DNA of 34,579 nucleotides from Bacteroidia bacterium (GCA_026391555.1 JAPLEB010000033.1:1-34579), one strand, 5' to 3'; positions 1-10,424 are shown, numbered from the stretch's first letter. Translations and numbers: made by a program. Notes: a model not told the origin generated them from the letters alone.

Positions 1-52
1 GTTACTAATCAGTGCCTATAGTTTGAAGTGCTTAAAATGCCTAAAGTTAAAA
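1..52. repeat. IS66 terminal inverted repeat (left)
   Basis: This end matches the right end (1607-1658) in opposite orientation. 12 of the first 13 positions agree, and a second shared block (tgcctaaagttaaaa) lies near position 38. The middle of the repeat is less conserved. It is the end distal to the transposase start. Confidence 0.8.
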
Positions 53-65
53 TTAATAGAATGAA

Positions 66-1436
66 TCAGATTCTTTTATAATCGGCGATGACATTTAAAG
101 CATTTAACACATTTTGATTGTTTTTTATGGCAGTGTCAATAATAGATCTCAGGATGGCGAAGTTTTCAGCAGCACTCAATATTTTGAACTGTCCGGATAT
201 TTTTTGTTTTACCTTGACATTTCGTATGGCTCTTTCAGAACCGTTATTATCAGGAGGTACAGTTGGATGATAAAGAAAGGTAAAGACATGATCACGATAC
301 TTGGTAATTCTCTTCTGAAAAGCAATCAACTCTTTGTGTTTTGGATCCAAAGGCTCGGACAACAAATTATCCAACTCTTTTTCCAAAAGAGAGCGAGGAT
401 GATTTGGATAATAGTAATCGGTAGGAGTAAATTGCTTTTTAAGTTTATGCGCTTCTCTGAGTATGTTCCGGAATCTAACCGGCCAGGCTACCTTGTAACG
501 TTCCTCCAGGTATTTGGTTTCACGTTCAAGATGAGCCGTGCACAACTGGTGTTTCTTTACCGGGGTTTGAAAATGGGCTTTCCAGCAATCATGAACAAGT
601 ACAGCTTCACCGGATATTCCGCTCATACTTTCATTAATCGTAGTTGTTCCCCGATTGGTGGAGGGAACAATAAAAGTAGCGCGATTGTTTTGCCATGTCC
701 AGAGCCAATGCTTTACCCCATTGATTTTTACACCCGTTTCATCTGTGCCAATAACCCGGCTATGCATTACATTCTGCCGGATCATTTCGTATGCATCAAC
801 ACCTTTCGATGCCAGCCTGTTCAACAGCCAATGCAAACCACCTTCACTAATCTGAACCGCAAAGATGTCATTCAGCATTTCCTGAAGCCTTTTGAATGGA
901 AGGTATTGTCTGACGCTAAGATAACCAATGAGAGTTTCAATACTATTCCCATATCTGATAGGACTATCAACACCAGGAGGAAAGTCACTTTCTACAACCT
1001 TCCCGCAGGTACACTTGCACCGATAAACCCGGTGTTCGGTTACTACCTGTTTGATTGGGGGTATATCAATAACCTGTCGTTTCCCGGAAAACTCGAAAGG
1101 AAGTTCACTCACATCTTTTCCACATTCAGGACAAAAACACGAATGATGTTCAATAATTTTATCGGGAGTTTCTGCCATCTCCAATGTTTTCCCTTCATGT
1201 CCGGGTTGTCCTCCTGCTTTACGATTACTTTTCTCTCGAAGACTGCTCGTGCGTGGTGGCCTGTTCTCATCTTTAGAAGGTGGCATAGAGCTATTGTTAC
1301 TGTCTTTTCTTGTTGTGTACCGAGCCAACTCTCTTTCAAGAACTTCTATTCGTGTCATCAATCGAGTAATTTCTTGCGCCTGCATCAAAACTATGCGCTT
1401 CAGTTCTTCGATGATTATTTGATCAGCTGTTTTCAT
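66..1436 (-). CDS. IS66-family transposase (TnpC-type, DDE)
   Basis: This is the DDE transposase that cuts and rejoins the ends of the surrounding element. From the N-terminus it shows a coiled-coil leucine-zipper-like region (KRIVLMQAQEITRL), the IS66 motif NNSSMPPSKD with a basic stretch, and a zinc-finger region with CPEC and CKC cysteine pairs. The catalytic core follows, with likely acidic residues in GTDETG, in VHDCW and in NGSERAIR. The open frame extends to a TTG at 1466, but the ATG at 1436 (MKTADQIIIEEL) is the more likely start and gives 456 aa, a normal length for stand-alone TnpC. No frameshift or stop interrupts it. Confidence 0.93.
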   Translation of the reverse strand: MKTADQIIIEELKRIVLMQAQEITRLMTRIEVLERELARYTTRKDSNNSSMPPSKDENRPPRTSSLREKSNRKAGGQPGHEGKTLEMAETPDKIIEHHSCFCPECGKDVSELPFEFSGKRQVIDIPPIKQVVTEHRVYRCKCTCGKVVESDFPPGVDSPIRYGNSIETLIGYLSVRQYLPFKRLQEMLNDIFAVQISEGGLHWLLNRLASKGVDAYEMIRQNVMHSRVIGTDETGVKINGVKHWLWTWQNNRATFIVPSTNRGTTTINESMSGISGEAVLVHDCWKAHFQTPVKKHQLCTAHLERETKYLEERYKVAWPVRFRNILREAHKLKKQFTPTDYYYPNHPRSLLEKELDNLLSEPLDPKHKELIAFQKRITKYRDHVFTFLYHPTVPPDNNGSERAIRNVKVKQKISGQFKILSAAENFAILRSIIDTAIKNNQNVLNALNVIADYKRI

Positions 1437-1606
1437 AACTGCTGCAAAACTAATCCTGAAATCCAATATATCAAAGAACGTAATCGCCTATTTATCAACT
1501 ACTAAAAACATATTTTGTTCATATGTGTACGTTTTAAAGAAATGCCATCCAAATAAAAATTGAAAATGTTAATTTCGCGTATAAAATTGTTAATAACACC
1601 TGATTT

Positions 1607-1658
1607 TTTAACTTTAGGCACTCTAAACTTTAGTTCACTTTAAGTACTGATTAGTTAC
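1607..1658. repeat. IS66 terminal inverted repeat (right, transposase-proximal)
   Basis: The sequence ending actgattagttac is the inverted counterpart of the left end of the element. It lies about 170 bp upstream of the transposase start and marks the element boundary at 1658. The next 8 bases (taaaattt) would be one copy of the target duplication, but the partner copy is outside the window. Confidence 0.8.
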
Positions 1659-1742
1659 TAAAATTTTTATTTATGAGCAGTAATTTGGTTCACCGTTTAG
1701 TTCTCATTTTCGCTGAAATTGTTCAAATCGAATTGATATACA

Positions 1743-1784
1743 AAAAATGAAAATGCCTGAAAATCATACGATTTGCAGGCATTT
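1743..1784 (-). terminator. Rho-independent terminator of tRNA-Pro
   Basis: An inverted repeat at 1751-1784 pairs aaatgcctg with caggcattt, and inside it aaatc with gattt around a 4-nt loop. Read on the minus strand it lies just downstream of tRNA-Pro and is followed by a T-rich run, so it probably ends that transcript. Confidence 0.6.
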
Positions 1785-1807
1785 AGTTTTCGATAATTGT
1801 AAAATTG

Positions 1808-1880
1808 TCGGGGTGGCCAGGCTCGAACTGACGACCCTCTGGTCCCAAACCAGATACGCTACCAACTGCGCCACACCCCG
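1808..1880 (-). tRNA. tRNA-Pro (anticodon UGG)
   Basis: A full cloverleaf can be read on the minus strand. The 7-bp acceptor stem is CGGGGTG with CACCCCG, the D-arm contains GCGCAGTTGGTAGCGT, and the anticodon stem TCTGG/CCAGA encloses the loop TTTGGGA, which places TGG at positions 34-36. The T-arm carries GTTCGAGC. The discriminator base is A. The CCA end is not encoded (the next bases are CAA), so it would be added by the nucleotidyltransferase. Length is 73 nt. Confidence 0.95.
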
Positions 1881-1892
1881 AATATCGAAGCG

Positions 1893-1900
1893 CAAAAATA
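1893..1900 (-). promoter_or_regulatory. -7 box for tRNA-Pro
   Basis: The minus strand reads TATTTTTG, matching the Bacteroidota TAnnTTTG -7 element, 12 nt before the mature tRNA 5' end. No convincing TTTG -33 element is seen at the usual spacing. Confidence 0.35.
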
Positions 1901-2023
1901 TCATTAATTTTCTAATTTCATAACATATCACTGGAATTTGATTTTTCTCTTTGAAGTTCCTCCCCCACCTTGATCACAAGCGAACGCAGTGAGCTAAAAA
2001 TCCTGCTCTTGGTACAAACTTGT

Positions 2024-4160
<2,137 letters not shown>

Positions 4161-5765
4161 TCAGCTTTTCTTATTCTTCCGGATTTTAAAATCCGATGTT
4201 TCATGAAAAGTTATTGATGGAAAGTTTTCTCTGGCAATTTTCAACATCCATTCACTCTCGGCAAAAAATACCGGGTTATTCTCTTTATCGTAAGCGATAG
4301 ATGCTGATTTTCTTTTTAAGAATTCTTCCAGCTCTTTTTTATTATCCGTTGTTATCCAACAGGCCTTTACAAAGGGGAGCGGCGAAAAGCTGCATTTAGC
4401 CCCATACTCGTGCTCCAGCCTGAATTTAATAACCTCATACTGAAGCTCACCAACCGTACCTATTATCTTTCTGTTGCCTGGTTGTTGCATAAATAGCTGG
4501 GCCACACCCTCATCTGTCATCTGCCGTACACCTTTATCAAGTTGTTTGGTTTTTAAGGGGTCGAGGTTAACCACTTCCTTCAGTATTTCTGGTGAGAAGC
4601 TGGGAACACCTTTAAAATGCAACAATTCACCTTCGGAAAGTGTGTCGCCTATTTTAAAATTGCCGTTATCGTAAAGGCCGACAACATCTCCCGGGTAAGC
4701 TTCTTCTACAATGTTTTTATTATTTGCCATGAAGCTTGTTGGAGATGAAAACCTGATTTTCTTTTCTGACCGTGTATGAAAGTAAAACTTATTCCTTTCA
4801 AATTTCCCGGAACAGATACGCATAAAAGCTATTCTGTCGCGGTGATTGGGGTCGAGGTTGGCATGTATTTTAAATACAAAGCCGGTAAGCTTATCTTCAT
4901 CGGGTTCTACCAAACGCTCTGATGCCTGAATTATTCCGGGACAGGGCGCTATTTCCAAAAATGTTTCCAATAATTCCAATACTCCGAAATTGTTTAATGC
5001 ACTACCGAAAAACAATGGCGCTAAATAACCCTCCCGATAAAACGCCATATTGAAGGATTCGAACATATCATGCACAAAATCAATTTCTTCCCATAACCTA
5101 TTTATACTCTCAATTCCCACAAAGTCCCTTAATTTTGGGTCCTTAATATCCTTTGTGCTGATAAGGCTTTCCGAAACACTTGTTTTTTCAGGGGCATAAA
5201 TCTGCACTTCTTCTTTGTACAAATTATAAACCCCTTTAAACTGTTTGCCATTCCCGATAGGCCAGGTATATGGGCACACTGCAATTTTCAACTCCTGTTC
5301 GAGTTCATCCAGTATATCATAAGGATATATACCTTCCCTGTCCATTTTGTTAACAAAAATCATTACCGGTGTGTTTCGCATTCTGCACACTTCCATCAGT
5401 TTACGAGTTTGTTCTTCCACCCCTTTCACGCTATCTACAACAAGGATTACGCTATCAACAGCCGAAAGGGTACGATAGGTATCTTCTGCAAAGTCTTTAT
5501 GACCCGGAGTATCCAATATATTCACCCGTATATTATTGTAATCGAATGCCATTACCGATGTTGATACGGAAATTCCCCGTTGTTTTTCAATTTCCATAAA
5601 ATCTGACGTGGTTGTTTTCCTTATCTTATTGCTCCTTACTGCCCCGGCAGTCTGGATGGCGCCACCAAACAGAAGTAATTTTTCCGTAAGAGTCGTTTTG
5701 CCGGCATCGGGGTGGCTGATTATGGCAAATGTCCTTCGTTTTCTGATCTCACTTTTTATATCCAT
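4161..5765 (-). CDS. prfC: Peptide chain release factor 3 (RF3)
   Basis: RF3 is the translational GTPase that recycles RF1/RF2 from the ribosome after peptide release. Visible GTPase motifs are the P-loop HPDAGKTT (about 18-25), the switch I region [18 protein letters not shown] and NKMD. The RF3-specific start [16 protein letters not shown] and the C-terminal domains are present, and the length (534 aa) fits the family. The longest frame starts at a TTG (5786). The ATG at 5765 ([11 protein letters not shown]) gives the usual short leader before RRTF, and the ATG at 5774 is an alternative. A TAATTTTG box lies about 45 nt upstream. The gene is monocistronic, following the FeoA remnant on the same strand. 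Confidence 0.96.
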   Translation of the reverse strand: MDIKSEIRKRRTFAIISHPDAGKTTLTEKLLLFGGAIQTAGAVRSNKIRKTTTSDFMEIEKQRGISVSTSVMAFDYNNIRVNILDTPGHKDFAEDTYRTLSAVDSVILVVDSVKGVEEQTRKLMEVCRMRNTPVMIFVNKMDREGIYPYDILDELEQELKIAVCPYTWPIGNGKQFKGVYNLYKEEVQIYAPEKTSVSESLISTKDIKDPKLRDFVGIESINRLWEEIDFVHDMFESFNMAFYREGYLAPLFFGSALNNFGVLELLETFLEIAPCPGIIQASERLVEPDEDKLTGFVFKIHANLDPNHRDRIAFMRICSGKFERNKFYFHTRSEKKIRFSSPTSFMANNKNIVEEAYPGDVVGLYDNGNFKIGDTLSEGELLHFKGVPSFSPEILKEVVNLDPLKTKQLDKGVRQMTDEGVAQLFMQQPGNRKIIGTVGELQYEVIKFRLEHEYGAKCSFSPLPFVKACWITTDNKKELEEFLKRKSASIAYDKENNPVFFAESEWMLKIARENFPSITFHETSDFKIRKNKKS

Positions 5766-5810
5766 AATCAACATATTGTAGGACAAGTTTCATCTTTTTA
5801 CAAGAGGGCA

Positions 5811-5818
5811 CAAAATTA
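5811..5818 (-). promoter_or_regulatory. -7 box for prfC
   Basis: The minus strand reads TAATTTTG, a match to TAnnTTTG, about 45 nt upstream of the chosen prfC start. A TTTG lies 25 bp further up (5844-5847), slightly beyond the usual spacing. Confidence 0.4.
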
Positions 5819-5907
5819 GTAAAAAATGAGAAAATGTAATAATCAAAAGAAACCTTGATAAATAACAGGCAATTGGAAACCAGGAATAGACGGCTGGGCT
5901 GCTTTCG

Positions 5908-6093
5908 TTAGAGCAAAATCTGATTAGAAGAATGGAATTCTTTCGGATCGCGAAGTGGCGCTTTTTTGATTACCGAGACCTTTTTACCGACAACAAAACC
6001 CATTTCCGAAAGCCGCTGCCGGAACTGCCCCCTCCCCTTGATTTTTAGAATTATCCCCTCTTCTCCCTCATTGAGATCATAAAGTGTTGTCAT
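5908..6093 (-). pseudogene. Truncated FeoA domain (ferrous-iron transport remnant)
   Basis: The product begins like FeoA, the small SH3-like partner (or N-terminal fusion) of the FeoB ferrous-iron transporter. Visible are the TLYDLNEGEEG start, RQRLSEMGFVVGKKV, and KKAPLRDP. After this point the family normally continues with the last strands (RDPIEY...YxLSLR...). Here homology stops and the frame closes 9 codons later with HSSNQILL. No continuation was seen in the frame I checked, and no FeoB follows before prfC. The ATG at 6093 lies 8 nt after the stop of the upstream lipoprotein gene; the frame can be extended to a TTG at 6108. I infer the decayed 5' end of a feoA or feoAB gene, with a breakpoint near 5930. 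A functional short protein is less likely. Confidence 0.6.
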
Positions 6094-6100
6094 CCGGTAT

Positions 6101-6715
6101 TTAGTCAACCCTCACTTTTACGACAACCTTACGTACCTGTGAGTTTTCGCCTGCTTTCACACCTGGGCGATGAATATCTGAGGGGAAGAATATAAAAAAT
6201 TTGTCGGGAGTTGCATTTATACTTTTACACTTCGTAACTGTCATAAATCCAACGTCTTTCGTTGAATCGTAGGGTACAAGAACATCCTTTTTCATTGACA
6301 GTGGAGAAACACTAATCTGTTCAATGCCACTTATAACATATTGTATATCAATGTATTTCTGATGAGCTTCAAATTTAGCATCTGCTTCATTCTTAGTAAG
6401 ATACTCACTTACAGGAGCATACAAATTATCACCATCGATTTCATACCGCTTTAATTCAAGTTGAAATAAATCACTGGTTTTCAAAAAAGTAAAAGCTTTA
6501 TCCCATCTCTCTTTATTTTTGAAATAAGAAACTGCTAACTCTTTTCTGTTCACTGAGGCATCGGGAGAAACAGTCCATCCATTCAGCCATTCTCCTTTTT
6601 CAAACCATTTATCAATCTTCCTGCTGCTCCAATTTGAAGGATCGGTGGAACTTTTACATCCGATAAAACCGAAGAAACTTGTCAATACCATGATTTTTAC
6701 GATTAATTTTTTCAT
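6101..6715 (-). CDS. YhcH/YjgK/YiaL family lipoprotein
   Basis: The product is 204 aa. The N-terminus has a signal peptide ending in a lipobox (GFIGC, lipidated Cys20), so it is predicted to be a periplasmic or surface lipoprotein. The rest matches the YhcH/YjgK/YiaL (DUF386) cupin-like family related to NanQ and EbgC. Landmarks are the EAHQKYIDIQYVISG stretch, with the histidine and acidic residues typical of the metal site, and the C-terminal FFPSDIHRPGVKAG followed by VRKVVVKVRVD. Cytoplasmic relatives help sugar use, for example NanQ as a sialic-acid anomerase. A sugar mutarotase-like role in the envelope is inference. The gene is followed 8 nt later by the FeoA remnant. Confidence 0.85.
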   Translation of the reverse strand: MKKLIVKIMVLTSFFGFIGCKSSTDPSNWSSRKIDKWFEKGEWLNGWTVSPDASVNRKELAVSYFKNKERWDKAFTFLKTSDLFQLELKRYEIDGDNLYAPVSEYLTKNEADAKFEAHQKYIDIQYVISGIEQISVSPLSMKKDVLVPYDSTKDVGFMTVTKCKSINATPDKFFIFFPSDIHRPGVKAGENSQVRKVVVKVRVD

Positions 6716-7231
6716 ATAGATTTAATAATTAACACTTTAAAAAATTTATTCAGTTGAATTTTCGGAATAATATCTGATTATATATCCGGCGAAAAGTTAT
6801 AAAAAATGTCGGAATAAAACCCATAAGTCATGAGTTTAAATTCTTTAACCTAGTTTTATAAATCAATTCACTATTAAACGGATAATATATGAAATTAGAA
6901 GGAGATTCTTCGCATCACTTCGTTTCGCTCAGAATGACAGATACTTGTGTTTTTATGAGGGGGGTAGTTGGAGGCACAGCCTCCAACCACCCCCCTCGAC
7001 TCTCTAACTCACTAAACGCTTGTCATTCTGAGCGAAGCGAAGAATCTCATACTTTTAGTCGGTCAGTAATGAAATCAATTGTATTATAGCAAGCCTTCCG
7101 GAAAGCCTCTCTTTCCTTTTTCAATTCACGTTTATTAAGAAATTAAAGGAATGTTCTTGCATTGATTTGTTTGGATATCAGCAGAATTTCAAATAAATTT
7201 ACTTTCGTTAATATTATCAACTTTAAAAATT
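6716..7231. other. Divergent intergenic region with MITE-like repeat
   Basis: No gene is supported between the YhcH-family lipoprotein and the PQQ-like protein. The middle (about 6901-7048) is the inverted-repeat element listed separately, and the open frame across it is an artefact of the repeat. A weak -7-like TACTTTCG lies at 7200-7207, upstream of the plus-strand gene. The rest is AT-rich. Confidence 0.55.
6901..7048. repeat. MITE-like inverted-repeat element
   Basis: The outer arms are agattcttcgc...ttcgctcagaatgac (6903-6938) and its inverse gtcattctgagcgaagcgaagaatct (7022-7047). The left arm carries an extra 10 bp. Inside lies a 19-bp near-perfect hairpin with a 3-nt loop (6957-6975 with 6979-6997, one mismatch). 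The nested structure with no coding content is typical of small dispersed repeats in Bacteroidota and other environmental genomes. Confidence 0.65.
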
Positions 7232-8458
7232 ATGAAAAAGACTAATCTAACCTTCAGCGCAATGGTTATTGCCATAGTAATGATCGGTTCATTAAACTCA
7301 TATTCTCAGGATTGGCCTCAATTCAGGGGTATTGGCCGCGACAGCAAAGTAACCGGGTTCAAGGCTCCTTCAGCCTGGCCAACTGAACTTAAACTGGAAT
7401 GGAAAGTATCAGTAGGCTTTGGCGATGCTACACCAGTGCTAACCGGGAAAAAAATATATCTTAATACCCGTCAGGGCAATGAGGAGGTAGTGCTTTGTAT
7501 CGATGCAAGTACTGGTAAAGAGTTATGGAAAAACCAATATCCTTCGGTAGCAGTTACAGGTCCGGCTGTTTCTCACCCCGGACCAAGAAGTACACCCGCA
7601 GTTGCTAATGGGAAAGTCGTCACTTTTGGTACATCAGCAATTCTTTCCTGTCTCGATGCCAAAACAGGCAAAGTAATCTGGAGAAGAGAGAATCCCACAA
7701 ACGTGGTGCCCCAGTTTTTTACAGGAATGTCGCCACTTATCGTTGAAAATTTATGTATTGCCCATGTTGGTACAAAAGATAATGGAGAGGTTCTTGCTCT
7801 TGATCTGAATACAGGAAGCGAAAAATGGAAATGGGCCGGTGACGGACCTGCCTATGCCTCTCCTTCTGTTATGACTGTTGAAGGTAAAAAACTCCTTATT
7901 GTTCAAACCGAAAAAAACCTTATGGCACTTAACCTGGCAGATGGCAAACTTTTGTGGCAGATTGCAACGCCTGTTCAGCAGCGGTTCTATAATGCTTCTA
8001 GTCCATATATTGACGGACAGACAATATATTACACCGGCCAGGGTACAGGAATGAAAGCAATAAAAGTAGAAAAATCAGGCAATGAGTATGCTACAAAGGA
8101 ACTATGGAGCGCCACCGAGGTTGGAGCAAAATGGAACACTCCGGTTCTTAAAGATGGCTTTCTGTATGGTTTTTCCGACCAGAAGAGATTATACTGTGTT
8201 AATGCCGCAACAGGACAGACTGCATGGATCGATAATGCAGTTAACAGCGATTTTGCCACTATTGTCGACTGTGGTTCTGTTATTATTGGATTACCACAAA
8301 CAGCAAACCTGATAGTTTTCAAACCCGAACCAAAATCATATTCGGAAGTTGCAAAATATAAAGTTTCCGAGACACCCATTTATTCATTCCCTGTTGTTGC
8401 CGGGAACTTTATCTATATTAAGGATGCTGAAACACTAATGTTATATAAGATAAATTAG
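7232..8458 (+). CDS. Secreted PQQ-like beta-propeller repeat protein
   Basis: The product is 408 aa. A Sec signal peptide (basic start, hydrophobic core, end near YSQ-DWPQ at about residue 26) predicts export. The mature protein opens with DWPQFRGIGRDS, typical of secreted PQQ-binding-like propellers. It then has repeated blade motifs of the form 'A-T/S-G-K-x-x-W', for example DASTGKELWKN, DAKTGKVIWRR, LNTGSEKWKW, LADGKLLWQ and NAATGQTAWID. These tryptophan-docking repeats define an outer-membrane-assembly/quinoprotein-like seven- or eight-bladed propeller. No catalytic partner domain is fused and no dehydrogenase lies nearby, so PQQ binding or enzymatic activity cannot be claimed. It is monocistronic, between a repeat element and the convergent cdaA gene. 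Confidence 0.88.
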   Translation: MKKTNLTFSAMVIAIVMIGSLNSYSQDWPQFRGIGRDSKVTGFKAPSAWPTELKLEWKVSVGFGDATPVLTGKKIYLNTRQGNEEVVLCIDASTGKELWKNQYPSVAVTGPAVSHPGPRSTPAVANGKVVTFGTSAILSCLDAKTGKVIWRRENPTNVVPQFFTGMSPLIVENLCIAHVGTKDNGEVLALDLNTGSEKWKWAGDGPAYASPSVMTVEGKKLLIVQTEKNLMALNLADGKLLWQIATPVQQRFYNASSPYIDGQTIYYTGQGTGMKAIKVEKSGNEYATKELWSATEVGAKWNTPVLKDGFLYGFSDQKRLYCVNAATGQTAWIDNAVNSDFATIVDCGSVIIGLPQTANLIVFKPEPKSYSEVAKYKVSETPIYSFPVVAGNFIYIKDAETLMLYKIN

Positions 8459-8461
8459 GAT

Positions 8462-8507
8462 TCAGCCGTCCCCTGATTTTCCAGGAGCAAGTGACGGGAG
8501 GGGCTGA
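8462..8507. terminator. Imperfect hairpin between convergent genes
   Basis: The arms tcagcc (8462-8467) and ggctga (8502-8507) pair, with cgtc/gacg and cctg/cagg continuing inside across bulges. It lies right after the propeller gene and before the end of the converging cdaA gene. There is no clean T-tract, so a terminator role is tentative. Confidence 0.25.
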
Positions 8508-8518
8508 GACAGATTTCT

Positions 8519-8541
8519 TACTACTTACTACTTACTTTTAC
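8519..8541. repeat. Short heptamer tandem repeat
   Basis: The unit ttactac is repeated about three times before degenerating into ttactttt and acttctg. It lies 10-30 bp downstream of the cdaA stop. A similar 7-bp array lies on the other side of cdaA. Confidence 0.5.
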
Positions 8542-8551
8542 TTCTGCCTGT

Positions 8552-9328
8552 TCACCAGACCTTCTCCATCAGGAGGATGTTCCTTAATTCGTTCGTAGTT
8601 ATGTTTTCCCTTATCTCACCGGAATCAACAACTGTGATAAAACCTGATTCTTCAGAAACCACCACAATTAGAGCATCCGAATGTTCTGACATTCCAATTG
8701 CAGCTTTGTGTCGCATACCGAAATGTGGGGGTAGTGAAACCTGATCGGTAATTGGTAATGGACACCTGGCAGCAAGGATTAAGCCTCCTTCAATCAATAC
8801 TGCTCCATCGTGTAATGGGGTATTCTTAAAAAAAATTGTTTCAAGCAACTCAGCACTGATCATTGATTTAAGTATTTCGCCTCCTTCAGAAAAAATATCA
8901 AGACTGCTTTTTCTGCCAATAACTATCAGGGCGCCGGTTCTTTTTAAAGCCATTGCATCACATGCCCTTACGATCTCTTCAGCTTCTTTGGGGTTTCCTG
9001 TTTCTTCCTTAACCGAAGAGAATATCCTGCCAAGTGAAAACCTGCTGCTGGTAATATACCTGTTGCCAATAACAAGTAAAAACCTCCTGACCTCCTGTTG
9101 AAACACAATAATAAGAGCTATCATGCCAACGCCAATCACTTGTCCGAGTAGCGCACTGATAAGCTCCATGTTAAGCGCTTTTACAACAAGCCAAAACAGG
9201 TAAATAAAAAATATACCAATGAAAATGCTGAAAGCTGCAGTACCTCTGATCAGCCTGTAAAGCTGAAATAGAATAATTGCCACCAGGACTATATCTATTA
9301 TATCAAGTGCAGTAATATGAAATGGCAT
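8552..9328 (-). CDS. cdaA: Diadenylate cyclase CdaA (c-di-AMP synthase)
   Basis: This membrane enzyme condenses two ATP to c-di-AMP. Three hydrophobic N-terminal segments lie at about 8-25, 33-52 and 60-77. The DAC domain follows from about 100 to 240, with the metal/ATP motif DGA (174-176, in LHDGAVLIEGG) and the second nucleotide motif in GMRHKAAIGMSE (206-208). The canonical motif there is RHR; here it is RHK, a conservative change. The length (258 aa) is normal. It lies 105 bp downstream of folP on the same strand, a pairing familiar in Bacteroidota. The gap contains a heptamer array, so strict cotranscription is plausible but not shown. Confidence 0.94.
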   Translation of the reverse strand: MPFHITALDIIDIVLVAIILFQLYRLIRGTAAFSIFIGIFFIYLFWLVVKALNMELISALLGQVIGVGMIALIIVFQQEVRRFLLVIGNRYITSSRFSLGRIFSSVKEETGNPKEAEEIVRACDAMALKRTGALIVIGRKSSLDIFSEGGEILKSMISAELLETIFFKNTPLHDGAVLIEGGLILAARCPLPITDQVSLPPHFGMRHKAAIGMSEHSDALIVVVSEESGFITVVDSGEIRENITTNELRNILLMEKVW

Positions 9329-9383
9329 ATTGTAAAAAATAATAGTCGTTAAAAATAGAAAAAGATTCTTAATCTATAACTAT

Positions 9384-9420
9384 AAGTCGGAAGTCGGAAG
9401 TCAGAAGTCAGAAGTCAGAA
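9384..9420. repeat. Heptamer tandem repeat (aagtcgg/aagtcag)
   Basis: Two copies of aagtcgg are followed by three copies of aagtcag and a partial unit, giving a strict 7-bp period in the folP-cdaA gap. Such arrays are common intergenic elements. A related degenerate array lies at 8519-8541. Confidence 0.7.
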
Positions 9421-9433
9421 GTAAAAAATATCT

Positions 9434-10282
9434 TCAAACTTCGGATTTAATTTTCTGAATCAGTTTAACCGTCTGTACCGCCTCTTTAACATCATGAACA
9501 CGCAGAATATCAGCACCATTAGCAAGAGCAACTGCATTTAAAACGCTGGTTCCGTTAAGCGCCTCATCAGCTGTTATTCTGAGCGTTTTCCAGATCATTG
9601 ATTTTCGTGAAACCCCTATCAGCAATGGTAATCCGGCTATCGAAAAATCGCCTAACCGTCGCAGCAGTTCAAAATTATGATCAACTGTTTTCCCGAATCC
9701 GAAACCCGGATCAATAATAATATCCTTCACTCCCACCGACTGAAGTTTGAAGATTCTCTCGCCGAACCATTTCAGAATATCGGCAACGACATCTTCATAA
9801 ACCGGATTATCCTGCATCGTGCGCGGATCTCCATTCATATGCATCATTATGTATGGAACATTCAGTTTCTCAACTACTGAGAACATTTCGCTGTCTGCAT
9901 CGCCTCCGGAAATATCATTTATCATGAGAGCTCCACATTCAACGATCGCCTCCCGGGCAACTTCAGCCCTAAAGGTATCAACCGATATAATAGCATCCGG
10001 CAACTCTCTGCTTATAAGCCTTATAGACTTCAGAACCCGATTACCCTCCTCTTCCGGTGAAATGTCAACCGCTCCGGGACGAGAGGAATATCCACCAACA
10101 TCAAGAATATCAGCTCCCTCTTCCATCATTCTGACTGCTGTTCTGAGGACATCTTCATCAGTATTGTAACGGCTTCCCTTATAGAAAGAGTCGGGGGTAA
10201 TATTTAATATCCCCATCACTTTTGGAATCTCAAGGTCAAGTAGTTTACCCCCCGCGTTTATATATCTTGTTTTCTCCGGCAA
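9434..10282 (-). CDS. folP: Dihydropteroate synthase
   Basis: This enzyme joins p-aminobenzoate to dihydropterin pyrophosphate in folate synthesis and is the sulfonamide target. The TIM-barrel signatures are present in order: VMGILNITPDSFY, DVGGYSSRPG, SVDTFRAEVA, INDISGG, MMHMNGDP, IDPGFGFGKT, GVSRKSMI and RVHDVKE. The pABA-loop residues look normal. At 282 aa it is full length. The only sensible start is the TTG at 10282 (MPEKTRYINAGG). There is an in-frame stop just upstream, and the next internal ATG lies inside the first conserved strand, so a non-AUG start is likely. It is divergent from tmk and upstream of cdaA. Confidence 0.96.
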   Translation of the reverse strand: MPEKTRYINAGGKLLDLEIPKVMGILNITPDSFYKGSRYNTDEDVLRTAVRMMEEGADILDVGGYSSRPGAVDISPEEEGNRVLKSIRLISRELPDAIISVDTFRAEVAREAIVECGALMINDISGGDADSEMFSVVEKLNVPYIMMHMNGDPRTMQDNPVYEDVVADILKWFGERIFKLQSVGVKDIIIDPGFGFGKTVDHNFELLRRLGDFSIAGLPLLIGVSRKSMIWKTLRITADEALNGTSVLNAVALANGADILRVHDVKEAVQTVKLIQKIKSEV

Positions 10283-10393
10283 AATACTATTTTTGAATAG
10301 TCGAAATTAGTGATTTTTGCAATAACAACAACCCGATATTACACTCCAGACTTTTTTACCCCCTGGAGGCTTTTTACTTTGCCTTATGGTTAT

Positions 10394-10401
10394 TACATTT
10401 G
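10394..10401 (+). promoter_or_regulatory. -7 box for the tmk operon
   Basis: TACATTTG matches TAnnTTTG and ends 23 nt before the tmk ATG. No TTTG lies at the standard distance upstream. It would drive tmk, the DoxX/MauE-like gene and probably tpiA and beyond. Confidence 0.4.
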
Positions 10402-10424
10402 TACTGAAAGAAATCAATTAGAAA

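Larger units (their letters stand above)
1..1658 (-). mobile_element. IS66-family insertion sequence, single-ORF type
   Basis: A transposase gene of the IS66 type is enclosed by imperfect inverted repeats of about 50 bp. The left end reads gttactaatcagt and the right end, reverse-complemented, reads gtaactaatcagt. Each carries a subterminal tgcctaaagttaaaa block about 38 bp in. The element is about 1.66 kb with one ORF and no tnpA/tnpB accessory genes, which resembles the ISBst12-like subgroup. The left end is the first base of the window, so the flanking sequence needed to see an 8-bp target duplication is missing. The transposase frame is intact, so the copy may be active. Confidence 0.85.

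Noticed and set aside
114-1505. Long plus-strand open frame across the IS66 transposase
   Set aside because: It lies antisense to a strongly supported transposase, and its translation shows no domain pattern.
1673-1750. 25-codon ORF between the IS end and the tRNA-Pro terminator
   Set aside because: It is too short and without a recognisable pattern. It might be debris from the insertion, but nothing supports a gene.
6889-7089. 66-aa open frame upstream of the propeller gene
   Set aside because: It spans the nested inverted-repeat element and has no protein-like composition.
10344-10373. Hairpin ctccag/ctggag followed by cttttt, upstream of tmk
   Set aside because: It has the look of a terminator or attenuator, but the stem is only 6 bp with a 13-nt loop, and no plus-strand gene precedes it.
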